In this document: positions 1 to 6,856 of the stretch, one piece after another
Layout: every line of letters starts with the position of its first letter
Position numbering within the stretch: the first letter of the stretch is position 1
Origin: Phycisphaerae bacterium
Lineage (GTDB): Bacteria > Planctomycetota > Phycisphaerae > Sedimentisphaerales > SM23-30
Direction: 5' to 3'
Length of the DNA stretch: 64,000 nucleotides
NCBI GenBank assembly: GCA_016342495.1
Contig: JAEIOG010000002.1
Span: forward strand, 30,057-94,056
The notes under the pieces: model-generated
Database searches by the model: none
The model's input: only the letters and a program-made list of their open reading frames with translations
Told to the model about the DNA's origin: nothing
Program-made: the position numbers and the translations under genes

Positions 1-2
1 TG

Positions 3-809
3 CTTGAAGATTTGGTTCTTAGGAATTTTGACGTAACGGCAAAAGACAACCTTCGGGCCAGAAAAATTCATACACAGCTAAAAGTATCAAGACGAATTTT
101 AATTATTGTAATTGGAATTATATCAGTCGGTATGATGCTGATGACTTTTGACAAGGTGCGTCAGTTAGGGACTACGCTGTTAGCATCGGCGGGCATTTTG
201 GGGATTGTTGTCGGGCTTGCCGCCCAACGGACGATCGGCACTTTTATAGCGGGTCTACAGATTGCTTTTACGCAGCCTATCCGTATTGATGATGTTTTGA
301 TCGTAGAAAACGAGTGGGGCCGGGTCGAAGAGATCACCTTAACATACGTTGTTTTGAAGATATGGGATCAAAGGCGTTTGATAGTTCCCATTACGTTTTT
401 TATTGAAAAACCATTTCAAAACTGGACAAGGGTTTCATCGGATTTACTTGGCACGGTATTTGTTTACGTTGACTACACGATACCGGTTGAAAAGGTCAGG
501 GAGCAATTAAAGGTAATTCTTGATAAGTCTGAGCACTGGGATCGAAAGGTGTGTGTATTGCAGGTTACAAATACAAGTGAGAGAACTATCGAACTGCGGG
601 CATTAATGAGTGCATCGGATGCTTCAATTGCCTGGACGCTGCGCTGCGAGGTGAGAGAGAAACTCATCGAATATATTAAAGATCATTATGGCTGGACTCT
701 GCCTAAGGCCCGAGTAGAATTAGAAAAACAATCGATGGCAAATACCGATACAGAAAACGAATTTCTGAAAGGAAACGATCATGGCAATCTAAAAGACAAA
801 GTTCAATAG
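3..809 (+). CDS. MscS-family mechanosensitive channel (5' end outside window)
   Basis: Small-conductance mechanosensitive channel of the inner membrane, which releases solutes on hypo-osmotic shock. The frame is open to the left edge (codons before the TTG at 12 continue without a stop), so the N-terminal membrane segments are cut off. What remains shows a hydrophobic helix (ILIIVIGIISVGMMLMTF), then the glycine/alanine-rich pore helix (LLASAGILGIVVGLAAQ) running into the beta domain (QPIRIDDVLIV, and the WDQRRLIVPITFF stretch), all diagnostic of MscS, followed by an alpha/beta C-terminal part. The last 30 or so residues are polar and probably disordered. The family assignment is firm; which MscS subtype it is cannot be said from the fragment. 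Confidence 0.9.
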   Translation, partial: LEDLVLRNFDVTAKDNLRARKIHTQLKVSRRILIIVIGIISVGMMLMTFDKVRQLGTTLLASAGILGIVVGLAAQRTIGTFIAGLQIAFTQPIRIDDVLIVENEWGRVEEITLTYVVLKIWDQRRLIVPITFFIEKPFQNWTRVSSDLLGTVFVYVDYTIPVEKVREQLKVILDKSEHWDRKVCVLQVTNTSERTIELRALMSASDASIAWTLRCEVREKLIEYIKDHYGWTLPKARVELEKQSMANTDTENEFLKGNDHGNLKDKVQ

Positions 810-881
810 TAATAAATCCTGGTAGTTAAGGTGAGCGGTAAACTATCAAAGGTTTGGAGAGTTATCAGAGTAAAATTATTG

Positions 882-904
882 GTAACATTTTAGCGACATG
901 TAGC
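882..904 (+). repeat. 23-bp dispersed repeat, copy 1
   Basis: Begins GTAACATTTTAGCGA and ends GTAGC. It matches the copy at 1566-1588 with three differences and the inverted copy at 1049-1071 with similar quality. Together copies 1 and 2 form an inverted pair about 140 bases apart. Confidence 0.7.
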
Positions 905-1017
905 AAAGGCGACAATTGACCAACAGACAGCTGGTAGCGGCAGCGCCCAGCTAAAAAACGCAAATTGTGTTTTAATGCTAAAATCACTTTAATCATCATG
1001 TAATGTAGCATAGTGCC

Positions 1018-1043
1018 TTAGCACGGCGCTACCGCTTCGTGCT
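1018..1043 (+). repeat. AGCACG stem-loop repeat, copy 1
   Basis: Conserved arms TTAGCACGGC and GCTTCGTGCT flank a variable 6-base centre. AGCACG pairs with CGTGCT. The same arms with a different centre occur at 46039-46064. Confidence 0.6.
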
Positions 1044-1048
1044 GTTTT

Positions 1049-1071
1049 GCTCCAGATCGCTAAAATGTTAC
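1049..1071 (-). repeat. 23-bp dispersed repeat, copy 2 (inverted)
   Basis: The reverse complement begins GTAACATTTTAGCGA and ends TCTGGAGC, almost identical to the copy at 1566-1588 (one difference). Confidence 0.7.
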
Positions 1072-1565
1072 AATTATTGTCAGTTGCTAAATATTATTAC
1101 AATAAATCGACGTAAGCTTCCGAGCAACCAGTGGGACCAGCTAAGGCAGATAAACCATTTGTTAATGATGTGACGACCAAGACTATAGAGGAATTGGTTT
1201 CCTGGTGGGTTGTGTTTTTTGGCAAAGGGGGGAGTTTGATTGTCACTTGAGCACCCGGGGAGTTATGGTGTACCCAGCTGTGGAGTTTGGTGATTATTGG
1301 ACCTGGGGATGATTAATATTGCAAAAGAGTAAGTTTTTGGTGTTGCCAACGGGGCCGGTGGGGTTATATAATTTAATGTTAATGCTTATTTTTAGTAAGT
1401 TTACGCTGATAAAAGGTATATTATAATGGTTTTATGTTGACCTGCGGATATGTAAGCTATAAACTCAAGCGCTTTCGATTGTTTTATAATAGGTATAATA
1501 GCCGATGATATTAACATAAGATGTCCAGAACCGGATAGAGAAAGACAGTAAATATAAAAGATAGC

Positions 1566-1588
1566 GTAACATTTTAGCGACCTGGAGC
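1566..1588 (+). repeat. 23-bp dispersed repeat, copy 3
   Basis: Begins GTAACATTTTAGCGA and ends CCTGGAGC. A weaker inverted partner lies at about 1661-1686 (GCTAAAATATTACAA on the plus strand), so this copy may also be part of an inverted pair. Confidence 0.7.
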
Positions 1589-1771
1589 AACCAGTGATGA
1601 TTGGCAAGAAATAAGATTTTCTATCTAACCAACACACTATGGGGACAAGCTGGGAGCTTATCCTACCTATAGCTAAAATATTACAAGATAGCCATTGCGA
1701 TGGAAATATCATAATAATAACCGACCAATACATAGAATTAGCATAAACTGTTGATTCAGAAGGACTTATGG

Positions 1772-2653
1772 ATGGCCAACAAGGCGGAAAAGAGTTTCGC
1801 AAACGACTTTAGGAAATTTTTTCTGAAGGGTCTGGCAACATTATTGCCAACGGTATTGACCATTATTTTGCTGATTAAAGGCTATGAATTTATTCAGGAG
1901 AACATAAGCGTTCATATCACCGAGGGGGTAATTAAGCTGGTAGTAAACTCAACAGACAGCTATCCGGTTGTTGACCCTGAAGAATTACCTGAATTTTACC
2001 GGAGTAACCCTGATATATCGATAGAGCAAAAAAGTAGTATGACCCCGGAAGAAGCGTTAAGAAGTAAAGCTGTTCGCAGTTGGAAAATGAGCGAACAATG
2101 GAATCAATGGCCCAGATCGCTGGTAGGTTTTGTGCTGGCGGTGCTATTGGTGTATATTGTCGGCCGGGTGCTGGCATCGTTTCTAGGTCGCCGCCTGTGG
2201 CAGATGTTTGAACATGGCGTAGCGCGAGTTCCAGGTTTTAAGCAGGTTTATCCACATATTAAACAGGTAACCGAGTTTTTCTTTGGGGAAAACAAGGTTC
2301 AGTTTAATCGGGTGGTGGCGGTGCAATACCCCAGGGCAGGTTTATGGTCGATAGGATTAGTGACCGGTAGTGGCATGAACTATATCAATGAAACGCAAAA
2401 GGAGCAGTATTTGACGATATTTGTTCCAAGTTCACCAACCCCGGTAACCGGTTATATAATACACGCCAAACGGGACGAGGTACTGGACCTTCCAATGACA
2501 ATAGATGAGGCATTTAGATTCACGATAAGTGGTGGAGTAATTGTTCCGGAACATCAATTGGTTCCTGGTAGCCATAAGGAATTTCCAGCGGTGGCGGAAT
2601 TGATAAGAAAACAAGAGATTAAGAACGAAACTGAAACTAAAAATGAAGATTAA
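1772..2653 (+). CDS. DUF502 family inner-membrane protein
   Basis: Conserved bacterial membrane protein of unknown function. Start chosen at the ATG preceded by AAGGA (1760-1764) rather than the TTG seven codons upstream. The first hydrophobic helix (LATLLPTVLTIILLIKGYEFI) is about residues 18-38, a second (RSLVGFVLAVLLVYIVGRVLASFLGRR) near 115-140, and the conserved soluble part follows, with the family's patterns FFGENKVQFNRVVAVQYPRAGLWSIG (split here as FFGENKVQF and VVAVQYPRAGLWSIG) and TIFVPSSPTPVTG. About 70 residues between the helices are polar and would face the periplasm. The charged C-terminal tail (KNETETKNED) is not conserved in the family. The family match is strong; function is unknown. 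Confidence 0.88.
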   Translation: MANKAEKSFANDFRKFFLKGLATLLPTVLTIILLIKGYEFIQENISVHITEGVIKLVVNSTDSYPVVDPEELPEFYRSNPDISIEQKSSMTPEEALRSKAVRSWKMSEQWNQWPRSLVGFVLAVLLVYIVGRVLASFLGRRLWQMFEHGVARVPGFKQVYPHIKQVTEFFFGENKVQFNRVVAVQYPRAGLWSIGLVTGSGMNYINETQKEQYLTIFVPSSPTPVTGYIIHAKRDEVLDLPMTIDEAFRFTISGGVIVPEHQLVPGSHKEFPAVAELIRKQEIKNETETKNED

Positions 2654-2718
2654 TCTGTCAGAACCTAGCAGAGGCAAGGTATGGCAGACAGTTACAAACA
2701 AGATAGGAGAACCTGCTA

Positions 2719-3090
2719 ATGATCACTAATATTACCGGCAGACACATTGAAATAACTGAAGCAATCAAAACTCACATTGAAAAGAAAGTAAAAAAACTCA
2801 GCAAATACAATCAAAGGCTGGCAGAAATAGATGTAGTAGTTGAAACCGAAGGCAAAGGCTGCAAAGTCGAGATTATTGTCAAAGCCGACAATCATCAGCC
2901 ATTTGTAGTTCATGAAAATGATAAAGACGCATATACCGCATTGGATTTGTGCATAGATAAGATAGAACGTCAACTCAGAAAACATAAAGAAATCGTTCAT
3001 AATCATAAGGATCAGGTTTCAACGGCGGAAGCGGTAGCTGGAGTAATTGAATCACAGGAAGCAGAAGCTGAGGCCAATGAACTGGAATAG
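2719..3090 (+). CDS. hpf: Ribosome hibernation promoting factor, short type (HPF/RaiA)
   Basis: Binds the decoding region of the small ribosomal subunit and silences ribosomes in stationary phase. The 123-residue protein has the S30AE/HPF fold: ITNITGRHIEITEAIKTHIEKK at the start (first strand and helix), KLSKYNQRLAEIDVVVE, and the second helix DAYTALDLCIDKIERQLRKHKEI. It lacks the C-terminal dimerisation domain of long HPF, so it belongs to the short class. A GGAG (2706-2709) precedes the ATG. The acidic alanine-rich tail after residue 100 is an unconserved extension. In proteobacteria hpf lies in the rpoN-ptsN cluster; here it also lies just upstream of a PtsN-like gene, a context that fits. 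Confidence 0.9.
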   Translation: MITNITGRHIEITEAIKTHIEKKVKKLSKYNQRLAEIDVVVETEGKGCKVEIIVKADNHQPFVVHENDKDAYTALDLCIDKIERQLRKHKEIVHNHKDQVSTAEAVAGVIESQEAEAEANELE

Positions 3091-3287
3091 ACAAAAACGA
3101 TGCGGATAATGCGGATTTAGCGTATTTTCGTAGATAATTAAAATAATCCGCAATAATTTGCGATTACGAGTTTTCAATTATTCAAGCTTAATTACAGGCA
3201 AGCAGTAAAGTTTGTGCTGGTTTTGGTTGCTAAATTGGGAAGAATCAGGTTTCCCCCTGATGATAGAGGTTAAAAAGCTTTATTTGA

Positions 3288-3316
3288 TTGGGAAAACCTG
3301 AGAAATAGAGTATAAT
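3288..3316 (+). promoter_or_regulatory. Probable sigma-70-type promoter for the PTS operon
   Basis: TTGGGA (3288-3293), a 17-base spacer and a perfect TATAAT (3311-3316). Transcription would start near 3323, giving a leader of about 80 bases before the IIA gene. Confidence 0.6.
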
Positions 3317-3318
3317 AT

Positions 3319-3343
3319 GTCCGAAACAATTGGAGTTTCGGAC
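3319..3343 (+). promoter_or_regulatory. Perfect palindrome over the predicted start site
   Basis: Arms GTCCGAAAC (3319-3327) and GTTTCGGAC (3335-3343) are perfect 9-bp complements separated by AATTGGA. Lying from just after the -10 box to about +20, it is placed like a repressor operator. As RNA it would be a hairpin with GGA in the loop. There is no T-tract, so it is not an intrinsic terminator. Confidence 0.55.
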
Positions 3344-3361
3344 TGCATGAAGTTTTTATCA

Positions 3362-3388
3362 GATCATCGGGCATTTGTCACGATGATC
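3362..3388 (+). promoter_or_regulatory. Second inverted repeat, next to the ribosome binding site
   Basis: Arms GATCATCG (3362-3369) and CGATGATC (3381-3388) are perfect complements with an 11-base loop. The right arm ends directly before the CGGAG ribosome binding site (3389-3393) of the IIA gene, so folding could affect translation initiation. Confidence 0.45.
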
Positions 3389-3402
3389 CGGAGTATTTAC
3401 AA

Positions 3403-3879
3403 ATGAAATTGATGGATTTTATGGTACCAGACGCATTGGTGCCTGAATTACAGTCAGCGAATCGGGATGATATTGTCAACGAACTGGTTGATTCACTGGT
3501 CAAAGCAGGCAAAGTTTCGACAAAGGACCGTGACGATATAGTCGAACAGCTAATTGAACGTGAACGTCAGGGATCAACCGGGATCGGCAAGGGCATAGCA
3601 GTGCCACACATCAAGCACCCTTCGGTAAAAAGCATAATAGGCACTATAGGTTGCAGTACTGAAGGTATTGATTTTAATTCGCTGGATAAGGCTCCGGTAT
3701 ATTCGGTATTATTGCTATTGAGTCCGCCAAATAACCCTGATCAGCATCTTGAAGCCATGGAAAAACTTTTCTCGCACCTGCAAAGGGATATGTTCCGCAA
3801 ATTCTTACGTCAGGCCCAGAGCACTGAAGACATTGTAGATTTGCTAAAAGAAGCAGATGATGGGCGTAATGAGCTTTAG
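3403..3879 (+). CDS. ptsN: PTS IIA component, fructose/nitrogen type (PtsN-like)
   Basis: Accepts phosphate from HPr on a histidine and, in nitrogen-type systems, acts as a regulator rather than in sugar uptake. The 158 residues form a single EIIA-Fru/Ntr domain; the phosphorylated histidine is H69 in GKGIAVPHIKHP, preceded by the family's RERQGSTGIG. Later conserved parts are VYSVLLLLSPPNNPDQHLEA and the C-terminal helix. CGGAG precedes the ATG. No IIB or IIC domain is attached or nearby. HPr and enzyme I follow directly, giving a complete IIA-HPr-EI chain. Whether the target is transport or regulation is inferred from the missing permease. Confidence 0.87.
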   Translation: MKLMDFMVPDALVPELQSANRDDIVNELVDSLVKAGKVSTKDRDDIVEQLIERERQGSTGIGKGIAVPHIKHPSVKSIIGTIGCSTEGIDFNSLDKAPVYSVLLLLSPPNNPDQHLEAMEKLFSHLQRDMFRKFLRQAQSTEDIVDLLKEADDGRNEL

Positions 3880-3912
3880 AAGTGAAAAGAATAAGATAAC
3901 TGGTAAGATCAA

Positions 3913-4194
3913 ATGGCATTGAATCCCTCAGATAAAATAGTAAAAGAAGTGCAGGTGCTAATCGAAGAAGGATTACACATGCGTCCGGCAATGCAACTTG
4001 TTGAATGTGCAAACAAATATGATTCATCGGTATCATTGTCAAATGGCAAGACCGAAGTCGATGGCAAAAGTATAATGCAAGTGACAATGTTGGCAGCAAC
4101 CAAAGGCACAATGCTGACGCTAAGCGCCAGTGGGTCAGATGCTCACCAGCAAGTCGAAGCGTTGGCACTGATCATTGAAGACAAAGTAAAATAA
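3913..4194 (+). CDS. ptsH: Phosphocarrier protein HPr
   Basis: Carries phosphate from enzyme I to IIA proteins. The active-site histidine is H22 in EEGLHMRPA, and the regulatory serine of the Ser-46 type is S53 in GKSIMQVTMLAA, so control by an HPr kinase is possible, although no hprK is seen in the window. Length (93) is a little above the usual 85-90 because of an N-terminal extension of about seven residues. It lies 33 bases after the IIA gene, and its stop codon is separated from the enzyme I start by a single base, indicating translational coupling. Confidence 0.92.
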   Translation: MALNPSDKIVKEVQVLIEEGLHMRPAMQLVECANKYDSSVSLSNGKTEVDGKSIMQVTMLAATKGTMLTLSASGSDAHQQVEALALIIEDKVK

Positions 4195-4195
4195 T

Positions 4196-5935
4196 ATGGA
4201 AATATTAAAAGGCATAGGCGTATCACATGGCGTAGCGATCTGCTCGGCGGTGGTTCTAGATGCTGAAGAGGTACGGATACCTCAGCGTCACGTAGTTCCC
4301 AGTAAAACCGAAGTAGAGATTCAACGTCTGCGCAAAGCTTTTTTGGATGCCACTCAGGAAGTTTCCAATTTAAGGGTATCCCAGTCGGATCAATGGGACA
4401 GTCGAATCAAAGATATTTTTGCCGTACATTTACATTTTTTGCGTGATAAAACCCTGCGAAAAAAAATAGATGACCTGCTGGCAGAGAAATGTTATACGGC
4501 GGAATATGCGGTAAGTTTTGTGATGCGTGAAATTGCCCAGCATTTTTCTAATGAAAAAGATGCTTATATTTCTGAGCGTGCCAATGACATTATCGATATT
4601 GAGAAACGCCTGTTAAGGCATTTATTAGGGGAAAAACGTAAAGATCTCAAAAATCTGCGTGATCCGGTAGTGGTGGTTGGCTATGACCTTAGCCCAACTC
4701 AGACCGCCAGTTTCGACAAGCGTTATATTAAAGGTTTTGCTATCGATGCCGGTGGTCGAACATCCCATACAGCAATTGTCGCAAAGACTCTCGGGATACC
4801 AGCGGTAGTGGCACTGGGAAATATCAGCACTCTGGTGACATCAGGGGATACGGTGATAGTTGATGGGACCCGTGGTCGGGTTGTGATCAATCCTGATGAA
4901 GAAACCATAGCTGAATATCGGGCATTTGCCGCAGACATCCTTCAGGCTTCCATCGAACTAGATGTTCTAAAGGACATGCCAGCAGAGACACTCGATGGAG
5001 AAATTATCGAGCTGATGGCCAACATTGAATTTCCCAAAGAGGCCTTGACTACTTTGGAAAAAGGCGGAGATGGAATAGGTCTATATCGCACCGAGTTTTT
5101 ATATCTGGATGCACCGAAGGAGCCAGAGGAAGAAACCCAATACAAAGTGTATGTTGAGACCCTGAAGAATATGGGCGACAAACCGGTTACGTTTCGGACA
5201 GTGGATTTAGGCGGTGATAAATTTCCGCGTAATATAAAGATGATTCGAGAAAAGAACCCATATCTGGGTCTACGGTCAATACGATATTGTTTGCAGCATA
5301 TGGACATGTTCAAGACTCAGATAAGAGCATTGCTTAGAGCATCGGTGCATGGCAAGACAAAAATCATGTTTCCATTAATAACAAATCTGATGGAATTACG
5401 TCAGGCAAAATGGGTAGTTGCAGATGTAAAAGAAGACCTTGAAGAACAAGGTATCCCATTTGACGATAATGTTGAGATTGGCATTATGATCGAAACACCG
5501 GCAGCGGCCCTTACCGCTGACAGTCTGGCCGACGAAGTTGATTTTTTCAGTATTGGTACAAATGACCTGATCCAATACACCCTGGCGGTTGACCGTGTCA
5601 ATGAGAAGGTAGCATCGCTATATAGTCCATTGCATCCGGCGGTTTTACAATTGCTCAGAAAAATTGTGAAAGTGGCCAAGCGTTCGCGCATTGATCTGAG
5701 TCTCTGTGGTGAGATGGCATCGGAGCCGGAATTTACGCCATTATTGCTGGGTCTGGGATTTGACACCTTATCGCTGGCAGCGCCGATGATACCAGAAATC
5801 AAACAGATAATACGATCAGTATCTATGGAATATTGTCGAGATGTTGCCCGAAGAGCATTAAAATTCGACACCGATACACAAACAATCAGCTACTTACGCG
5901 AAGAGCTGCGAAAAATACAAAAAAGGGAAATATGA
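4196..5935 (+). CDS. ptsI: PTS enzyme I (phosphoenolpyruvate-protein phosphotransferase)
   Basis: Transfers phosphate from phosphoenolpyruvate to HPr. The 579 residues have the normal order: N-terminal HPr-binding helical part, the swivelling phosphohistidine domain with H191 in GGRTSHTAIVAK, and the C-terminal PEP-binding barrel with GIGLYRTEFLYLD, FRTVDLGGDK, NPYLGLRSIRYCLQ, MFPLITNLMEL, EIGIMIETPAA, FFSIGTNDLIQYTLAVDR and the catalytic cysteine in LSLCGEMASEPE. All key elements are intact. It is the third gene of the PTS operon, and its TGA overlaps the ATG of the next gene (ATGA at 5932-5935). Confidence 0.95.
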   Translation: MEILKGIGVSHGVAICSAVVLDAEEVRIPQRHVVPSKTEVEIQRLRKAFLDATQEVSNLRVSQSDQWDSRIKDIFAVHLHFLRDKTLRKKIDDLLAEKCYTAEYAVSFVMREIAQHFSNEKDAYISERANDIIDIEKRLLRHLLGEKRKDLKNLRDPVVVVGYDLSPTQTASFDKRYIKGFAIDAGGRTSHTAIVAKTLGIPAVVALGNISTLVTSGDTVIVDGTRGRVVINPDEETIAEYRAFAADILQASIELDVLKDMPAETLDGEIIELMANIEFPKEALTTLEKGGDGIGLYRTEFLYLDAPKEPEEETQYKVYVETLKNMGDKPVTFRTVDLGGDKFPRNIKMIREKNPYLGLRSIRYCLQHMDMFKTQIRALLRASVHGKTKIMFPLITNLMELRQAKWVVADVKEDLEEQGIPFDDNVEIGIMIETPAAALTADSLADEVDFFSIGTNDLIQYTLAVDRVNEKVASLYSPLHPAVLQLLRKIVKVAKRSRIDLSLCGEMASEPEFTPLLLGLGFDTLSLAAPMIPEIKQIIRSVSMEYCRDVARRALKFDTDTQTISYLREELRKIQKREI

Positions 5936-6630
5936 CAGATAATCCAATCGGTTCTGAGGTTCAGAAATATCGGCTGGTATTATGGTTTACGATTAAAAGG
6001 GACAGGAGATTTCTGTCGCATCGTGATACAGTAAAACTTTGGCAGCAGACATTTAGTCGCTGTGAGGTACCTTTGCGGTATACTCAGGGTTTTAATCCGC
6101 GAATTCGTTTATCATTGCCAATGCCGCGTAATGTCGCAATTGCTTCAGATTGCGAGCTTCTGATCGTCGAACTGACCGAACAACTTGAAATTGATTCGTT
6201 TATCGCTAAGATCAACGCGAATTTGCCAGCGAACATTGAAGTGACACATGGTCGCTATGCAGCTTTTGATGAGCCCTTGTACCCAACGGGCTGCACATAT
6301 GCTCTTAGTATAGCTAAGGAAGCTGATTTGGCAAAAATAGCGGGCAACATTGATAAATTTAATGCAATGGAAAAGTTGGTTTTTACCCGTCCGTCTCGAG
6401 GTCGCCATCCAGTTAAATATTTAGATCTTAAGGTAACAGTTGGTTCTTTGGAACTGAATGGCAATACCATCAATTTAAGCATGAATATATTTCGTACTGG
6501 CACCAGCAGGATTGATGAATTAATGAGTATGCTGGGAATTGATATGATAAAGGATATAACTTTTATCCAGAGAACAAAAGCTGTATTTGGCAAACAGATA
6601 GAGCTGGAACAGAATATAGAAATAATTTAA
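5932..6630 (+). CDS. TIGR03936 / DUF2344 radical-SAM-linked protein
   Basis: Small protein that in most genomes is adjacent or fused to a TIGR03960-type radical SAM protein; its biochemical role is not established. Start set at the ATG overlapping the ptsI stop, although the frame is open further upstream inside ptsI. Family features are LVLWFTIKRDRRFLSHRD, the QTFSRCEVPLRYTQGFNPR stretch and LSLPMPRNVAIASDCELLIVEL. The 232-residue length is normal. The radical SAM partner is not in this window, but the next gene is RNase E/G, a common neighbour. Overlap with ptsI suggests co-expression with the PTS genes. Confidence 0.85.
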   Translation: MTDNPIGSEVQKYRLVLWFTIKRDRRFLSHRDTVKLWQQTFSRCEVPLRYTQGFNPRIRLSLPMPRNVAIASDCELLIVELTEQLEIDSFIAKINANLPANIEVTHGRYAAFDEPLYPTGCTYALSIAKEADLAKIAGNIDKFNAMEKLVFTRPSRGRHPVKYLDLKVTVGSLELNGNTINLSMNIFRTGTSRIDELMSMLGIDMIKDITFIQRTKAVFGKQIELEQNIEII

Positions 6631-6856
6631 AAGTGAAAAGTTGAGATATTTATAAAAATATATTCTGCTTAGGTTATGGCAACAGGTTTCAGGTTTTTAA
6701 TTGGCATAGCTACCCTGAAAACCATTAATTTGTAATAACGAAGCTACAACTAATTTTTCACTATAAAAAAGAAAATCACCGCCAACAGTGGCGTATACCA
6801 ATACAATGTACCCAGGGCGAAAGCTTTAAAGGGTAAAACAAATTGAAAGGACAATC

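Larger units (their letters stand above)
810..1771. other. Long intergenic region with dispersed repeats, no convincing gene
   Basis: A gap of 962 bases between the MscS gene and the DUF502 gene. It contains three good copies and one degenerate copy of a 23-bp repeat in alternating orientation, and one AGCACG stem-loop repeat at 1018-1043. Around 1143-1247 a short open stretch on the plus strand has protein-like composition (for instance EELVSWWVVFFGKG) but no start codon, so it may be a decayed gene fragment. A 133-codon minus-strand open frame (1401-1802) runs through two repeat copies and over the next gene's start and is judged spurious. Confidence 0.6.
3091..3402. other. Regulatory intergenic region upstream of the PTS genes
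   Basis: A 312-base gap carrying a long imperfect hairpin (3245-3255 with 3290-3301, arms CAGGTTTCCC and GGGAAAACCTG), a promoter at 3288-3316 and two perfect inverted repeats at 3319-3343 and 3362-3388. The unusually structured leader suggests that the PTS operon is controlled here. Confidence 0.6.

Noticed and set aside
1401..1802. 133-codon minus-strand open frame
   Set aside because: Crosses two repeat copies and the start of the DUF502 gene, has no family similarity and no ribosome binding site; judged chance in AT-rich DNA.
3319..3343. Intrinsic terminator upstream of the IIA gene
   Set aside because: The stem is perfect but no T-run follows, and it lies directly after a promoter; an operator or leader hairpin fits better.
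5401..5871. 156-codon minus-strand open frame within ptsI
   Set aside because: Opposite the catalytic part of enzyme I; a shadow frame.
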